A stretch of 64,000 nt of DNA from Clostridia bacterium (lineage in GTDB: Bacteria; Bacillota; Clostridia; RGIG6154). The translations under genes and the position numbers were made by a program. Positions within the stretch are counted from its first letter, which is position 1, and each line of letters begins with the position of its first letter. Shown here piece after piece: positions 28,077 to 35,689 of this stretch. The DNA is taken from NCBI GenBank assembly GCA_017409875.1, contig JAFQRW010000014.1:1-64000 (forward strand). Direction: 5' to 3'. A model generated the notes under the pieces. It was not told the DNA's origin. It searched no databases and saw only the letters and a list, made by a program, of their open reading frames with translations.

Positions 28077-28100
28077 CGACGTGGCAGCGGGAGAAGGATT
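28077..28100 (-). repeat. Duplicated 3' end of tRNA-Gln (partial tRNA copy)
   Basis: These 24 nt are identical to 28383-28406, which span the last 19 nt of tRNA-Gln (CCA, acceptor 3' strand, part of the T-arm) plus 5 nt beyond CCA. The rest of the tRNA is absent. The gap between copies (28101-28382) carries no credible gene, only small dyads and a second tRNA T-arm-like patch (28204-28249). The arrangement resembles an attachment-site duplication left by an integrated element. Confidence 0.7.
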
Positions 28101-28352
28101 TACAGCTTGCTTTGCAACCTGTCCTGCTTGCCCACCCAAATGCTTTGCATTTTGGTACCGGGCTTCGCACCAAAAGGCTAAAGAACTTGCCCCCGGCAAC
28201 TTCTTTTAACGCCTTTTGCCTTCCGAATGGTTCGAATCCCCCGTTAAAATAAAAAAACGAGCACATATAAAAGGCCGCAAAAAATTGTTAGCTTTAGCGA
28301 TGTTTTTTGCGGAAAAGGAGAAGCAAGGAAGCAGGCGGACGATTTTTTGAAT

Positions 28353-28384
28353 AAAAAAATCGAAGCAAAGCGAACTTTGCTTCG
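28353..28384 (-). terminator. Terminator of tRNA-Gln with UUCG loop
   Basis: On the - strand, CGAAGCAAAG, loop TTCG and CTTTGCTTCG are followed by a T-run (complement of 28353-28359). It starts 3 nt after the tRNA CCA. Confidence 0.9.
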
Positions 28385-28387
28385 ACG

Positions 28388-28461
28388 TGGCAGCGGGAGA
28401 AGGATTCGAACCCTCACAAACAGAGTCAGAGTCTGTCGTGCTACCCTTACACAATCCCGCT
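28388..28461 (-). tRNA. tRNA-Gln (anticodon CTG)
   Basis: On the - strand the acceptor AGCGGGA (28461-28455) pairs with TCCCGCT, and the CCA is encoded (28390-28388). The anticodon stem ACAGA/TCTGT holds loop CTCTGAC with anticodon CTG, reading CAG. D-arm and T-arm (AGGGTTCGAATCCTT) are normal. It has its own promoter and terminator. Confidence 0.93.
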
Positions 28462-28482
28462 ATGTAAAATTTCAACATTGCC

Positions 28483-28511
28483 ATTATAACAGAGTTTTAT
28501 TTGTTTGTCAA
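28483..28511 (-). promoter_or_regulatory. Promoter of tRNA-Gln
   Basis: On the - strand: perfect TTGACA (28506-28511), 17 bp, TATAAT (28483-28488), 21 nt before the tRNA. Confidence 0.85.
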
Positions 28512-28520
28512 TATTTTTTA

Positions 28521-29549
28521 TTAAAATTTATTAAGAAGATATGAAACAGCAATGGTAATTCCTGCGATAGTTTCTTCCAAAGAAACAAAATCCCCGTTTA
28601 GCGGCTTATCTCCTAAATATTTTTGAAAAATATTCATAACTGCCCGTGTTACATATCGTCTTATTTCTGGCTTTAAATCCATAAGCTCATCTGACATAGA
28701 TTCCACATACTCAGAAAGTCTGCCTTGAGTGCAGTGAGCGTTCAAAACACCAACGTTATTGAGCATTGCTTCTATAGGATGAAAGATGGGCTCTGACTCA
28801 AAATAATAAACTTGATTTTGCGGCATAAGTCGTTTTCCTAACACATTTACATAGTCATTGTCAGCAGAAAGACTAAAAATTTTCTTCCGTCTTATCTCGT
28901 ATTTTTCGCCATAGAGATTTTTAAGTGAGGCTAAAGCTTCAGGAGAAAATCCCTGACCGTCAAAACTGTAACAGTGATTTATAAGGTCAGAATGAATTGT
29001 AATAAACTGTGCTTTGTTTGCACCTTTTGAGTGTCCCGAAACAGTAATTTTAAAATTTTCATCCCACCCGTTTTCATAAGCGGTCTTCAAAAACCAGTTT
29101 AAAGCTTCTGTCTGCTGGTCGGTGGCATAGTCATTTTTGACTGTCTTATATATTTCTTTGCCGTTTAAGTAGGAAATATACGTGTTTTCTTCAGGAATTC
29201 CTGAAAGTCCCTCACCATTGTCAATCCATTCACCCTTTCCTGTGCCTTTGAAAACCACCGATATATTGCCGTCAGGTGCGGTAAAGACACATGCTGTAAG
29301 TCCTCTCTTTGAGTATGTAAAATTACTTATTTTTGAATAAGAGATAGTGCTGTTGCCATTTATTGCAGCCTTAATAATTTTTAGCTTTTGTCTGTCGACG
29401 TCAGATAACCCAGATGAATTTAGCCTGTATACGACAGATTTAAAACTTTCATTTTCTGTTGGAAAGGCTTTATGTGCCAGGTATAAATAGAGGTTGTATA
29501 TCACTTGTATATTTGCAGCTTTAAGATTATCAACATTTAAATAATTCAT
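28521..29549 (-). CDS. Mbeg1-like (DUF2974) alpha/beta-hydrolase
   Basis: A 342-residue predicted cytosolic hydrolase of the DUF2974/Mbeg1-like family. The start at 29549 has GGAGTG 5 nt upstream; in-frame ATGs at 29576 and 29621 lack a site and the latter overlaps the icd terminator. SVVFKGTGKGEWIDNGEG precedes the nucleophile elbow VSGHSKGANKAQ (about residue 172) and CYSFDGQGF, the usual family landmarks. A lipase/esterase-like reaction is inferred from the fold. The C-terminus is hydrophobic. Members are common in Firmicutes and mostly uncharacterised. Confidence 0.8.
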   Translation of the reverse strand: MNYLNVDNLKAANIQVIYNLYLYLAHKAFPTENESFKSVVYRLNSSGLSDVDRQKLKIIKAAINGNSTISYSKISNFTYSKRGLTACVFTAPDGNISVVFKGTGKGEWIDNGEGLSGIPEENTYISYLNGKEIYKTVKNDYATDQQTEALNWFLKTAYENGWDENFKITVSGHSKGANKAQFITIHSDLINHCYSFDGQGFSPEALASLKNLYGEKYEIRRKKIFSLSADNDYVNVLGKRLMPQNQVYYFESEPIFHPIEAMLNNVGVLNAHCTQGRLSEYVESMSDELMDLKPEIRRYVTRAVMNIFQKYLGDKPLNGDFVSLEETIAGITIAVSYLLNKF

Positions 29550-29607
29550 ATTTTCACTCCGATTAAAAGAATTCATATCATTATATGCAAAACCTTTAAT
29601 CGGCGTT

Positions 29608-29635
29608 AAAAAAACGGGCATTAAGCCCGTTTTTT
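29608..29635 (-). terminator. Terminator of the isocitrate dehydrogenase gene, overlapping its stop codon
   Basis: AAAAAACGGGC (29609-29619) pairs with GCCCGTTTTTT (29625-29635). On the - strand the T-run follows the stem, and the stop codon (29634-29636) sits in the 5' edge of the hairpin. Confidence 0.85.
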
Positions 29636-30794
29636 AAGCCTTTAATTTTTTAATTGTTTCCATAATGTAGTCTGCAAACTGTGTGCAGGTTGCGCCTGTG
29701 TCTCTGCCTGTCATAACAAGCTTTTTCTCTTTAAATACGCAGATGCTCATTGCTTCTTCTAAAAGCTGTGACTCTTCTAAGTAGCCGATGTGTGCCATCA
29801 AAAGAGATGCGGCTTTAATCATGCTGCACGGGTCTGCAAACTTGTCTCTACCCTCTTTAACCATTCTGGGAGCTGAGCCGTGGATTGCCTCAAACATCGC
29901 ATATTTTTTACCCATATTGATTGAACCTGCAGTGCCCACACCGCCCTGGAATTCTGCTGCTTCGTCTGTGATGATATCGCCATAGAGGTTAGGAAGCACA
30001 AATACCTGAAAATCACGTCTTCTTTTTTCGTCAACCAGCTTTGCTGTCATGATATCAATATACCAGTCGTCAAATGTGATTTCGGGATACTCTTTTGCAA
30101 CTTCTTTACAGATATCTAAAAACTTTCCGTCTGTTGTCTTAATAATGTTTGCCTTTGTTACAGCAGTAACTCTGGTCTTTTTGTTCTTTCTTGCAAATTC
30201 AAATGCAGCACGTGCGATTCTTTCGCATCCTTCTGAAGTTGCAACGCAAAAGTCGAATGCTACTTCGTCTGTAACATTTATTCCGCATGAGCCTAAAACA
30301 TAAGAGCCTTCGGTGTTTTCTCTGAAGAAAGTCCAGTCAATGCCCTCTTCTTCGATTTTAACAGGACGCACGTTTGCAAAAAGGTCGAGTTCTTTTCTCA
30401 TTGCAACGTTTGCACTTTCAACATTTGGCCACGGGTCACCTTTTCTTGGTGTAGTTGTAGGGCCTTTTAAGATAACATGGCATTTTTTGAGTTCTTCCAA
30501 TACATCATCAGGTATAGCCTTGTTTTCTTCGGCTCTTCTTTCAATGGTAAGTCCGTCAATAATCTTAAGCTCGATTTTTCCTGATTTAATATCTTTTTCG
30601 AGCAAAAATTCTAAAATTCTTACAGCCTCGTTTGTGATTGCAGGACCGATTCCGTCACCTGCTGCAACGCCGATAATAATTTTATCAAGTTTTGAATAGT
30701 CAGTAAACTCTTTCTGGCTTTTAATTATTTCGTTTCTTTCAAGCTGACTTTCAATAAGCTTGGCAAACTTTTGTACAGCTTCACTATATGGCAT
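29634..30794 (-). CDS. icd: Isocitrate dehydrogenase (isocitrate/isopropylmalate dehydrogenase family)
   Basis: A 386-residue beta-decarboxylating dehydrogenase. GVAAGDGIGPAITNEA opens the family fold at about residue 37, followed by ANVAMRKELDLFANVRPV (about 128-145), FRENTEGSYVLGS, and the metal-binding Asp region VLPNLYGDIITDEAAEFQGG (about 268-287). The substrate loop with S-x-N-x-x-x-R and the R-x-x-x-x-L-F-A-N-x-R-P signature favour isocitrate over isopropylmalate. It supplies 2-oxoglutarate for glutamate synthesis. It is monocistronic, with promoter TTGATT-17-TATACT and a palindrome just upstream. Confidence 0.88.
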   Translation of the reverse strand: MPYSEAVQKFAKLIESQLERNEIIKSQKEFTDYSKLDKIIIGVAAGDGIGPAITNEAVRILEFLLEKDIKSGKIELKIIDGLTIERRAEENKAIPDDVLEELKKCHVILKGPTTTPRKGDPWPNVESANVAMRKELDLFANVRPVKIEEEGIDWTFFRENTEGSYVLGSCGINVTDEVAFDFCVATSEGCERIARAAFEFARKNKKTRVTAVTKANIIKTTDGKFLDICKEVAKEYPEITFDDWYIDIMTAKLVDEKRRRDFQVFVLPNLYGDIITDEAAEFQGGVGTAGSINMGKKYAMFEAIHGSAPRMVKEGRDKFADPCSMIKAASLLMAHIGYLEESQLLEEAMSICVFKEKKLVMTGRDTGATCTQFADYIMETIKKLKA

Positions 30795-30834
30795 AATAAT
30801 CCCTCCTGTAAATATAACCTAAAAACTAACGACA

Positions 30835-30863
30835 AGTATATCATAAATAGTAAAAATAATCAA
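30835..30863 (-). promoter_or_regulatory. Promoter of the isocitrate dehydrogenase gene
   Basis: On the - strand: TTGATT (30858-30863), 17 bp, TATACT (30835-30840), 40 nt before the ATG. Confidence 0.65.
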
Positions 30864-30880
30864 GTATTTGGCATTAACTA

Positions 30881-30909
30881 TTGAAACGATTTCAAAATTT
30901 TGGTATAAT
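30881..30909 (+). promoter_or_regulatory. Orphan + strand promoter overlapping a TTGAAA/TTTCAA palindrome
   Basis: TTGAAA (30881-30886), 17 bp, TATAAT (30904-30909) points away from icd into the 3' end of the oppositely oriented 30946-31314 gene, with no + strand gene for 500 bp. The -35 box is one arm of the palindrome TTGAAA-CGA-TTTCAA (30881-30895), a LacI/CcpA-like operator shape. Confidence 0.5.
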
Positions 30910-30945
30910 AAAATAGGTTGGTAGGTTCGCTTGCCGGCGGATAGG

Positions 30946-31314
30946 TTATGAAAGTCTTGTTGCTATGTAAATCGCTACGGTTAATATTATGATTAAAGCG
31001 CCTAAGACAACAATTTTTTTAATAAAGCCTTTTGAAAATTGAGGCTTTGATGTTTCTTCTCCGTTAAATGGCGGAATATCAGCCTCGTTTATAGATAAAA
31101 TGTTGTTGGCATCAGTAAGTGCTGCATAAGGAACATATATGTCAGCTCCCGTTGTGCTTTGACCTGTATAGAGCTTGCTTACAGCGCCTAAATCGTCGCG
31201 TTTTAAAAACGCCTCAATTCCGCTCGCCTTAAGCTTTGATATTATTATTTCAGCTTCAACATCTGATTTTGCGGAATAGAAGAAAACAGGATTTAAATTT
31301 TCATTAGTACTCAT
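30946..31314 (-). CDS. DUF2007-type small protein with C-terminal membrane helix
   Basis: A 122-residue protein. Residues about 15-75 (EAEIIISKLKASGIEAFLKR... GADIYVPYAALTDANNIL) match the DUF2007 putative signal-transducing domain, a small ferredoxin-like fold. A proline-rich linker and one membrane helix (about 97-117) end the protein, so the domain faces the cytosol from the membrane. The function of the family is unknown. Good AAAGGAGAAA ribosome site; divergent from rsmE. Confidence 0.75.
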   Translation of the reverse strand: MSTNENLNPVFFYSAKSDVEAEIIISKLKASGIEAFLKRDDLGAVSKLYTGQSTTGADIYVPYAALTDANNILSINEADIPPFNGEETSKPQFSKGFIKKIVVLGALIIILTVAIYIATRLS

Positions 31315-31348
31315 AGATTTCTCCTTTTTTTATTGATTGTTATCTATA

Positions 31349-31376
31349 AGTATATCAAATTTTCAAAAATAATCAA
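31349..31376 (-). promoter_or_regulatory. Promoter of the DUF2007 gene
   Basis: On the - strand: TTGATT (31371-31376), 16 bp, TATACT (31349-31354), 35 nt before the start codon. Confidence 0.6.
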
Positions 31377-31394
31377 CTATTTTGGGCTAAAATA

Positions 31395-31423
31395 TTGACA
31401 AATTAAGTTTAAAATAGTAAAAT
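31395..31423 (+). promoter_or_regulatory. Promoter of rsmE with very short leader
   Basis: TTGACA (31395-31400), 17 bp, TAAAAT (31418-31423). The ATG is at 31438, so transcription would begin near 31430, at or past the AGAGGG ribosome site (31425-31430). Confidence 0.65.
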
Positions 31424-31437
31424 TAGAGGGAATAATT

Positions 31438-32166
31438 ATGCACAGATGTTTTTTGGAAAAACATTTTAATATTGGCGATTTTGTCGAAATTGCAGGCGAT
31501 GAAGCAACTCACATTCAGAGGGTTTTAAGGCTGTGTGAGGGCGATGAAATTGAAATTTTTTGTGGTGACGGCATGGTTTCGGAGGCGGTTATCAAAAGCG
31601 TTTCCAAACAAAGCGTTACTGTAGAAATTAAAAAAACTTTTGAATCTTTAGCAGAACCAAAAACACATATAGTGCTTTTTCAGGGAATTGCCAAAGAAGC
31701 AAAAATGGATTATATTATACAAAAAGCAACAGAGCTTGGAATATCAGAAATAGTGCCGGTAGAAACCGAGTTTTCGGTAGTAAAGATTAAAGATTCTGCA
31801 AAAAAAACCGAAAGATGGCAGAAAATTGCATTAGAAGCCGCAAAGCAGTGCAAACGTGCCACAGTTCCTGCAATCAAAGAGCCTGTGCCTTTTGAAAAAG
31901 CGATAAACCTTTTAAAGCAAAATGATATTTATTTTGCTCCCTACGAGTGCGAAAAAGAAGGGTCTTTAAAAGACCTTCTTAACAATAAAAAAGTTAAAAG
32001 TGCAGGGTACATAATAGGCCCTGAAGGCGGATTTTCACATAAAGAAGCTCAAATATTTAAAGATGAAAACATTCCGCTTGTTACACTTGGAAAAAGAATT
32101 TTAAGAGCCGAAACGGCAGCAACTGCAACGCTTAGTGTTTTAATGTTTTGTTTTGGCGAGATATAA
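31438..32166 (+). CDS. rsmE: 16S rRNA (uracil-1498-N3)-methyltransferase RsmE
   Basis: A 242-residue SPOUT methyltransferase that methylates U1498 of 16S rRNA with SAM. The N-terminal PUA-like part reads MHRCFLEKHF...DEATHIQRVLRL. The catalytic domain has QKATELGISEIVPVETEFSV, QCKRATVPAI, and the knotted SAM-binding segments IIGPEGGFSHKEA (about 196) and LGKRILRAETAATATLSV (about 220). Length and motifs are canonical. Here it stands alone without the usual prmA partner. Confidence 0.95.
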   Translation: MHRCFLEKHFNIGDFVEIAGDEATHIQRVLRLCEGDEIEIFCGDGMVSEAVIKSVSKQSVTVEIKKTFESLAEPKTHIVLFQGIAKEAKMDYIIQKATELGISEIVPVETEFSVVKIKDSAKKTERWQKIALEAAKQCKRATVPAIKEPVPFEKAINLLKQNDIYFAPYECEKEGSLKDLLNNKKVKSAGYIIGPEGGFSHKEAQIFKDENIPLVTLGKRILRAETAATATLSVLMFCFGEI

Positions 32167-32236
32167 AAAGTCGCTTATAGAAATTAATATTCGCGATGCT
32201 CACATTTTTTAAGGTAGACTTTTATGATTTTTAGTC

Positions 32237-32258
32237 ATTACAACATGAATGTTGTAAT
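32237..32258. promoter_or_regulatory. Perfect 10-bp inverted repeat, operator-like
   Basis: ATTACAACAT (32237-32246), GA, ATGTTGTAAT (32249-32258), located 38 nt before the next start codon. The TTACA/TGTAA ends recall BlaI/MecI-type operators, but no such repressor gene is nearby. It could also form an RNA hairpin; no T-run follows. Confidence 0.4.
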
Positions 32259-32296
32259 TTCCTGCAAATTAACCAGAAAGGATTTTAGGATTGAAT

Positions 32297-32707
32297 ATGA
32301 AAAGAGAAAATGAAGCAGTCGTAAACAGATTTTTATTGTCAACACTGTATATAATAATTGGTGAGTTTTTGTTATTCTTTATGTATAAAGGCTCAATTTC
32401 TGCAATGGCAATGAGCATGCCGAGTATACTGTATACGCTGATGGTAATCGCCGTTGTCGGCATAATTGTTTGTCTGGTGCTGATGGCAAGAGGCAAAAAA
32501 GCCATGCTTTATTATGTAGTGATTTGTGCAGTTGTTTTAATTATTGCTCTCTTTTTAAAATTTTATCATGTGATAAATATACAGGCATACTTAGATGTGG
32601 TTTATTATACATCAAAGCGTTATGCTATAGCGGCAGTTTTTGCACTTTTGGTTTACGTTTACGAGATTGTATATTATTTCGTAAATGTTGGAAAGCCTCA
32701 GAACTAA
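32297..32707 (+). CDS. Four-helix membrane protein of unknown function
   Basis: A 136-residue hydrophobic protein with helices at about 12-32, 43-65, 70-90 and 108-130. Positive residues follow helix two (MARGKKAM) and precede helix one, giving cytosolic ends. The ATG at 32297 has TAGGA 6 nt upstream; the TTG at 32291 overlaps that site. No family recognised. An inverted repeat lies upstream and a strong terminator downstream, so it is a separate unit. Confidence 0.6.
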   Translation: MKRENEAVVNRFLLSTLYIIIGEFLLFFMYKGSISAMAMSMPSILYTLMVIAVVGIIVCLVLMARGKKAMLYYVVICAVVLIIALFLKFYHVINIQAYLDVVYYTSKRYAIAAVFALLVYVYEIVYYFVNVGKPQN

Positions 32708-32724
32708 TATAAGCTTAAAGGAAA

Positions 32725-32757
32725 AGGTTTGCCGATTTTCGGCAAACCTGATTTTTT
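32725..32757 (+). terminator. Intrinsic terminator
   Basis: AGGTTTGCCGA (32725-32735) pairs with TCGGCAAACCT (32739-32749), followed by six T. Confidence 0.92.
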
Positions 32758-32798
32758 AAATACAAAGAAACTTTCGACACAAGAAAGGCGGAAAAAAT

Positions 32799-34235
32799 TT
32801 GGAAAATCATTTAAATCTTACCATGCTTGCAGATTTTTACGAGCTAACTATGTCAAACGGGTATTTTAAGCAGGGTAAACAAAATGAAATCGGATATTTT
32901 GATATGTTTTTCAGAAAAATTCCGGAAGATGGCGGATTTTCTGTAATGTGCGGAGTTGAGCAGCTTTGCGAGTATATGAAAAACATACGTTTTACCGACT
33001 CCGACATAGAGTTTTTAAGGTCTAAAAATATGTTTGCAGAGGAGTTTTTGGACTATCTTAAAAACTTTGAGTTTTGCTGTGATGTATGGGCAGTACCTGA
33101 GGGCACTCCCATTTTCCCGCATGAGCCTATTGTGGTGGTAAAAGGGCCGTTAATTCAGGCACAGTTTTTAGAAACAATGCTGCTTTTAACAGTAAATCAT
33201 CAAAGCCTTATTGCAACAAAAGCCTCAAGAATTGTGCGTGCAGCAGACGGCAGAAAGGTGTTTGAGTTCGGATCCCGTCGTGCACAGGGGGCGTATGGCG
33301 CTATATATGGAGCCAGAGCCGCATATATTGGAGGATGTGACGGTACAGCATGCACAATTTGCGAAAAAATGTTTGGCATACCTGCAGTTGGGACAATGGC
33401 TCACAGCTGGATTCAGGCATTTGATTCAGAATATGAGGCATTTAAGGCATACGCTAAAAATTATCCCGATAACTGTGTGCTTTTGATTGACACCTACAAT
33501 GTGTTAAAATCAGGAATTGTAAATGCTGTGAAGGTGTTTAAAGAGGTTTTACTTCCTATGGGCAAACGTCCTAAAGGTGTTAGAATTGACAGCGGAGATA
33601 TTACTTATCTTTCAAAAAAAGTGCGTGAAATTTTAGACAAAGAGGGCTTTTCGGACTGCCAGATTATGGCATCGAATTCTTTAGACGAGTATATCATCAG
33701 AGATACTTTGATGCAGGGCGCAAAAATTGATTCTTTCGGCGTTGGCGAAAGGCTTATCACCTCAAAGTCAGAGCCGGTGTTTGGCGGAGTATATAAGCTT
33801 GTAGCGCTGGAAAAAGACGGCAAAATCCTGCCAAAAATCAAAAAAAGCGAAAATGTTGCTAAAATTACAACGCCCGGCTTTAAAATGCTTTACAGGTTGT
33901 TTTCCAACGAAACAGGAAAGGCCATAGCAGACGTTATAACACTTCACGATGAACAAATTGACGATACAAAAGACTATGTAATCTTTGACCCTGAGTATAC
34001 ATGGAAGAAAAAAATTATTTCTGATTTTAAGGCACAAAAGCTTTTGGTTAAGATATTTGAAAACGGAAAATGTATTTACCAGCCAAAACCGCTTTGTGAG
34101 ATAAGAGATTATTGCAAACAGCAGACAGATACCCTCTGGGACGAGGTTAAAAGATTTGAAAATCCGCACAAGTATTATGTGGATTTGTCAAAACCGCTAT
34201 GGGAAATTAAGAATAAATTACTTGAGGAGAATTAA
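32799..34235 (+). CDS. pncB: Nicotinate phosphoribosyltransferase
   Basis: A 478-residue enzyme joining nicotinate and PRPP in NAD salvage. The TTG start at 32799 has AAAGGCGG 7 nt upstream and keeps the family N-terminus NLTMLADFYELTMSNGYF. The core includes FRKIPEDGGFSVMCGVEQL, EFGSRRAQGAYGA (about 150) and the phosphate-binding RIDSGDITYLSKKVREIL (about 266). Length is normal for the bacterial type. It is followed immediately by miaB (adjacent stop and start), so the two are co-transcribed. Confidence 0.95.
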   Translation: MENHLNLTMLADFYELTMSNGYFKQGKQNEIGYFDMFFRKIPEDGGFSVMCGVEQLCEYMKNIRFTDSDIEFLRSKNMFAEEFLDYLKNFEFCCDVWAVPEGTPIFPHEPIVVVKGPLIQAQFLETMLLLTVNHQSLIATKASRIVRAADGRKVFEFGSRRAQGAYGAIYGARAAYIGGCDGTACTICEKMFGIPAVGTMAHSWIQAFDSEYEAFKAYAKNYPDNCVLLIDTYNVLKSGIVNAVKVFKEVLLPMGKRPKGVRIDSGDITYLSKKVREILDKEGFSDCQIMASNSLDEYIIRDTLMQGAKIDSFGVGERLITSKSEPVFGGVYKLVALEKDGKILPKIKKSENVAKITTPGFKMLYRLFSNETGKAIADVITLHDEQIDDTKDYVIFDPEYTWKKKIISDFKAQKLLVKIFENGKCIYQPKPLCEIRDYCKQQTDTLWDEVKRFENPHKYYVDLSKPLWEIKNKLLEEN

Positions 34236-35642
34236 ATGTCAGCACAGATAAAGGTAAGCGAAATTGAACTTAAAAAGCAAAAAGAAATTGCAGCTCAGGT
34301 CAGGGATATGAATTTAAAATCCGGCAAACAAAAAACAGCCTGTGTTGTAACTTACGGCTGTCAGCAGAACGAAAATGATTCAGAGCGCTTAAAAGGTATG
34401 CTTTTAAATATGGGGTATACGCTAACCGAAGACCGTGAAAATGCAAATGTAATTTTGTTTAACACCTGTGCGGTAAGAGATAATGCCGAGCAAAAATTAA
34501 AAGGCAATGTAGGTGCGCTCAAGTTTTTAAAAACCAAAAGAAAAAAAGATGTAATAATAGGTGTTTGCGGGTGTATGGCGCAGCAGCCAAAGGTGGCACA
34601 ACAGCTGTCTGAAAAATTCAGGCATATTGATATGATTTTCGGTACGCATTCCATTTACCGTTTCCCCGAAATTTTAAAGGCGGCACTTAAAAAGAGAGTA
34701 AAAGACGTGATAGAAAGTGACGGTGTTATTGCAGAGGATATTCCCGTAAGCCGTGACGATAAACACAAAGCATGGGTTTCAGTTATGTACGGCTGCAACA
34801 ATTTTTGCACCTACTGCATTGTGCCTTATGTAAGAGGCAGAGAAAGAAGCCGTGATGTAGACGCCATTTTAAGCGAGATAAAACAGCTTGCATCACAAGG
34901 ATATAAAGAAATTACCCTTTTGGGACAAAATGTAAATTCTTACGGAAAAGATTTGGAAGGAAAGCCTGATTTTGCATATCTTTTAGAGCAGGTAAATAAA
35001 ATAGACGGAATTGAAAGAATTCGTTTTGCCACATCACATCCAAAAGATATTTCAGACAGACTCATTTCGGTTATGGCAGAGTGTGATAAGGTTTGTCCGC
35101 AGCTACACCTTCCTTTTCAATCGGGAAGCAACAAAGTACTTCGTGATATGAACAGAGGTTACACAAGAGAAAAATATCTTGAAATCATTAAAAAACTGCG
35201 TGAAAAAATACCAGATATTGCACTTACCAGCGATGTTATTGTGGGTTTTCCTACAGAAACAAATGAGGATTTTGAAGACACCGTAAGCCTTGTAAAAGAG
35301 GTAGGGTTTGACGGACTTTTCACATTTATTTATTCAAAAAGAGACGGAACTAAAGCGGCTTTAATGGAGCCTGTTTTGTCAGACGAGCAAATCAAGAAGA
35401 ATTTTGACAGGCTTTTGGAGGTGCAGAATGTTTCGTCTAAAAAAAGCAACGATAAATTTGTAGGACAAATTGTTGAAATTTTAGTAGACGGACCTTCTAA
35501 AAATGATCCTGATACAATGTCAGGAAGAACAGTGCAAAACAAGGTTGTCAACTTTAAAGGACCGCATGATTTAACAGGAAAGCTAATAAATGTTAAGATA
35601 GTTGACGCAAAAACCTGGTCTTTAGACGGACAGCTTTTGTAA
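34236..35642 (+). CDS. miaB: tRNA-2-methylthio-N6-dimethylallyladenosine synthase MiaB
   Basis: A 468-residue radical-SAM methylthiotransferase modifying A37 of tRNAs. Three N-terminal cysteines for one 4Fe-4S cluster are in TYGCQQNEND, FNTCAVRDNA and GVCGCMAQQ. The radical-SAM cluster is YGCNNFCTYCIVPYVRGRE (about 186-204). A C-terminal TRAM domain (about 403-468) contacts RNA. The ATG directly abuts the pncB stop, behind GAGGAGA. Motifs fit MiaB rather than MtaB or RimO. Confidence 0.95.
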   Translation: MSAQIKVSEIELKKQKEIAAQVRDMNLKSGKQKTACVVTYGCQQNENDSERLKGMLLNMGYTLTEDRENANVILFNTCAVRDNAEQKLKGNVGALKFLKTKRKKDVIIGVCGCMAQQPKVAQQLSEKFRHIDMIFGTHSIYRFPEILKAALKKRVKDVIESDGVIAEDIPVSRDDKHKAWVSVMYGCNNFCTYCIVPYVRGRERSRDVDAILSEIKQLASQGYKEITLLGQNVNSYGKDLEGKPDFAYLLEQVNKIDGIERIRFATSHPKDISDRLISVMAECDKVCPQLHLPFQSGSNKVLRDMNRGYTREKYLEIIKKLREKIPDIALTSDVIVGFPTETNEDFEDTVSLVKEVGFDGLFTFIYSKRDGTKAALMEPVLSDEQIKKNFDRLLEVQNVSSKKSNDKFVGQIVEILVDGPSKNDPDTMSGRTVQNKVVNFKGPHDLTGKLINVKIVDAKTWSLDGQLL

Positions 35643-35647
35643 AAAAC

Positions 35648-35669
35648 AAACCCCTGTAAAAAGGGGTTT
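35648..35669 (+). terminator. Weak terminator after miaB
   Basis: AAACCCC (35648-35654) pairs with GGGGTTT (35663-35669), followed by TGATTTT. It is a short stem, so readthrough into topB is likely. Confidence 0.6.
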
Positions 35670-35689
35670 TGATTTTAAGGAGAATATAT

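Noticed and set aside
28014-28484. Several short - strand frames with GDSN/F-E-P-like peptides around the tRNA-Gln patch
   Set aside because: They are translations of tRNA T-arm and acceptor sequence and lack ribosome sites; typical spurious frames over tRNA genes.
28347-28544. A 65-codon + strand frame across tRNA-Gln
   Set aside because: It is the antisense of the tRNA gene and its terminator; the RNA gene explains the sequence.
29634-30794. 3-isopropylmalate dehydrogenase (leuB) as the identity of the - strand dehydrogenase
   Set aside because: The ANVAMRKELDLFANVRPV and FRENTEGSYVLGS motifs fit isocitrate dehydrogenase better and no leu genes are adjacent.
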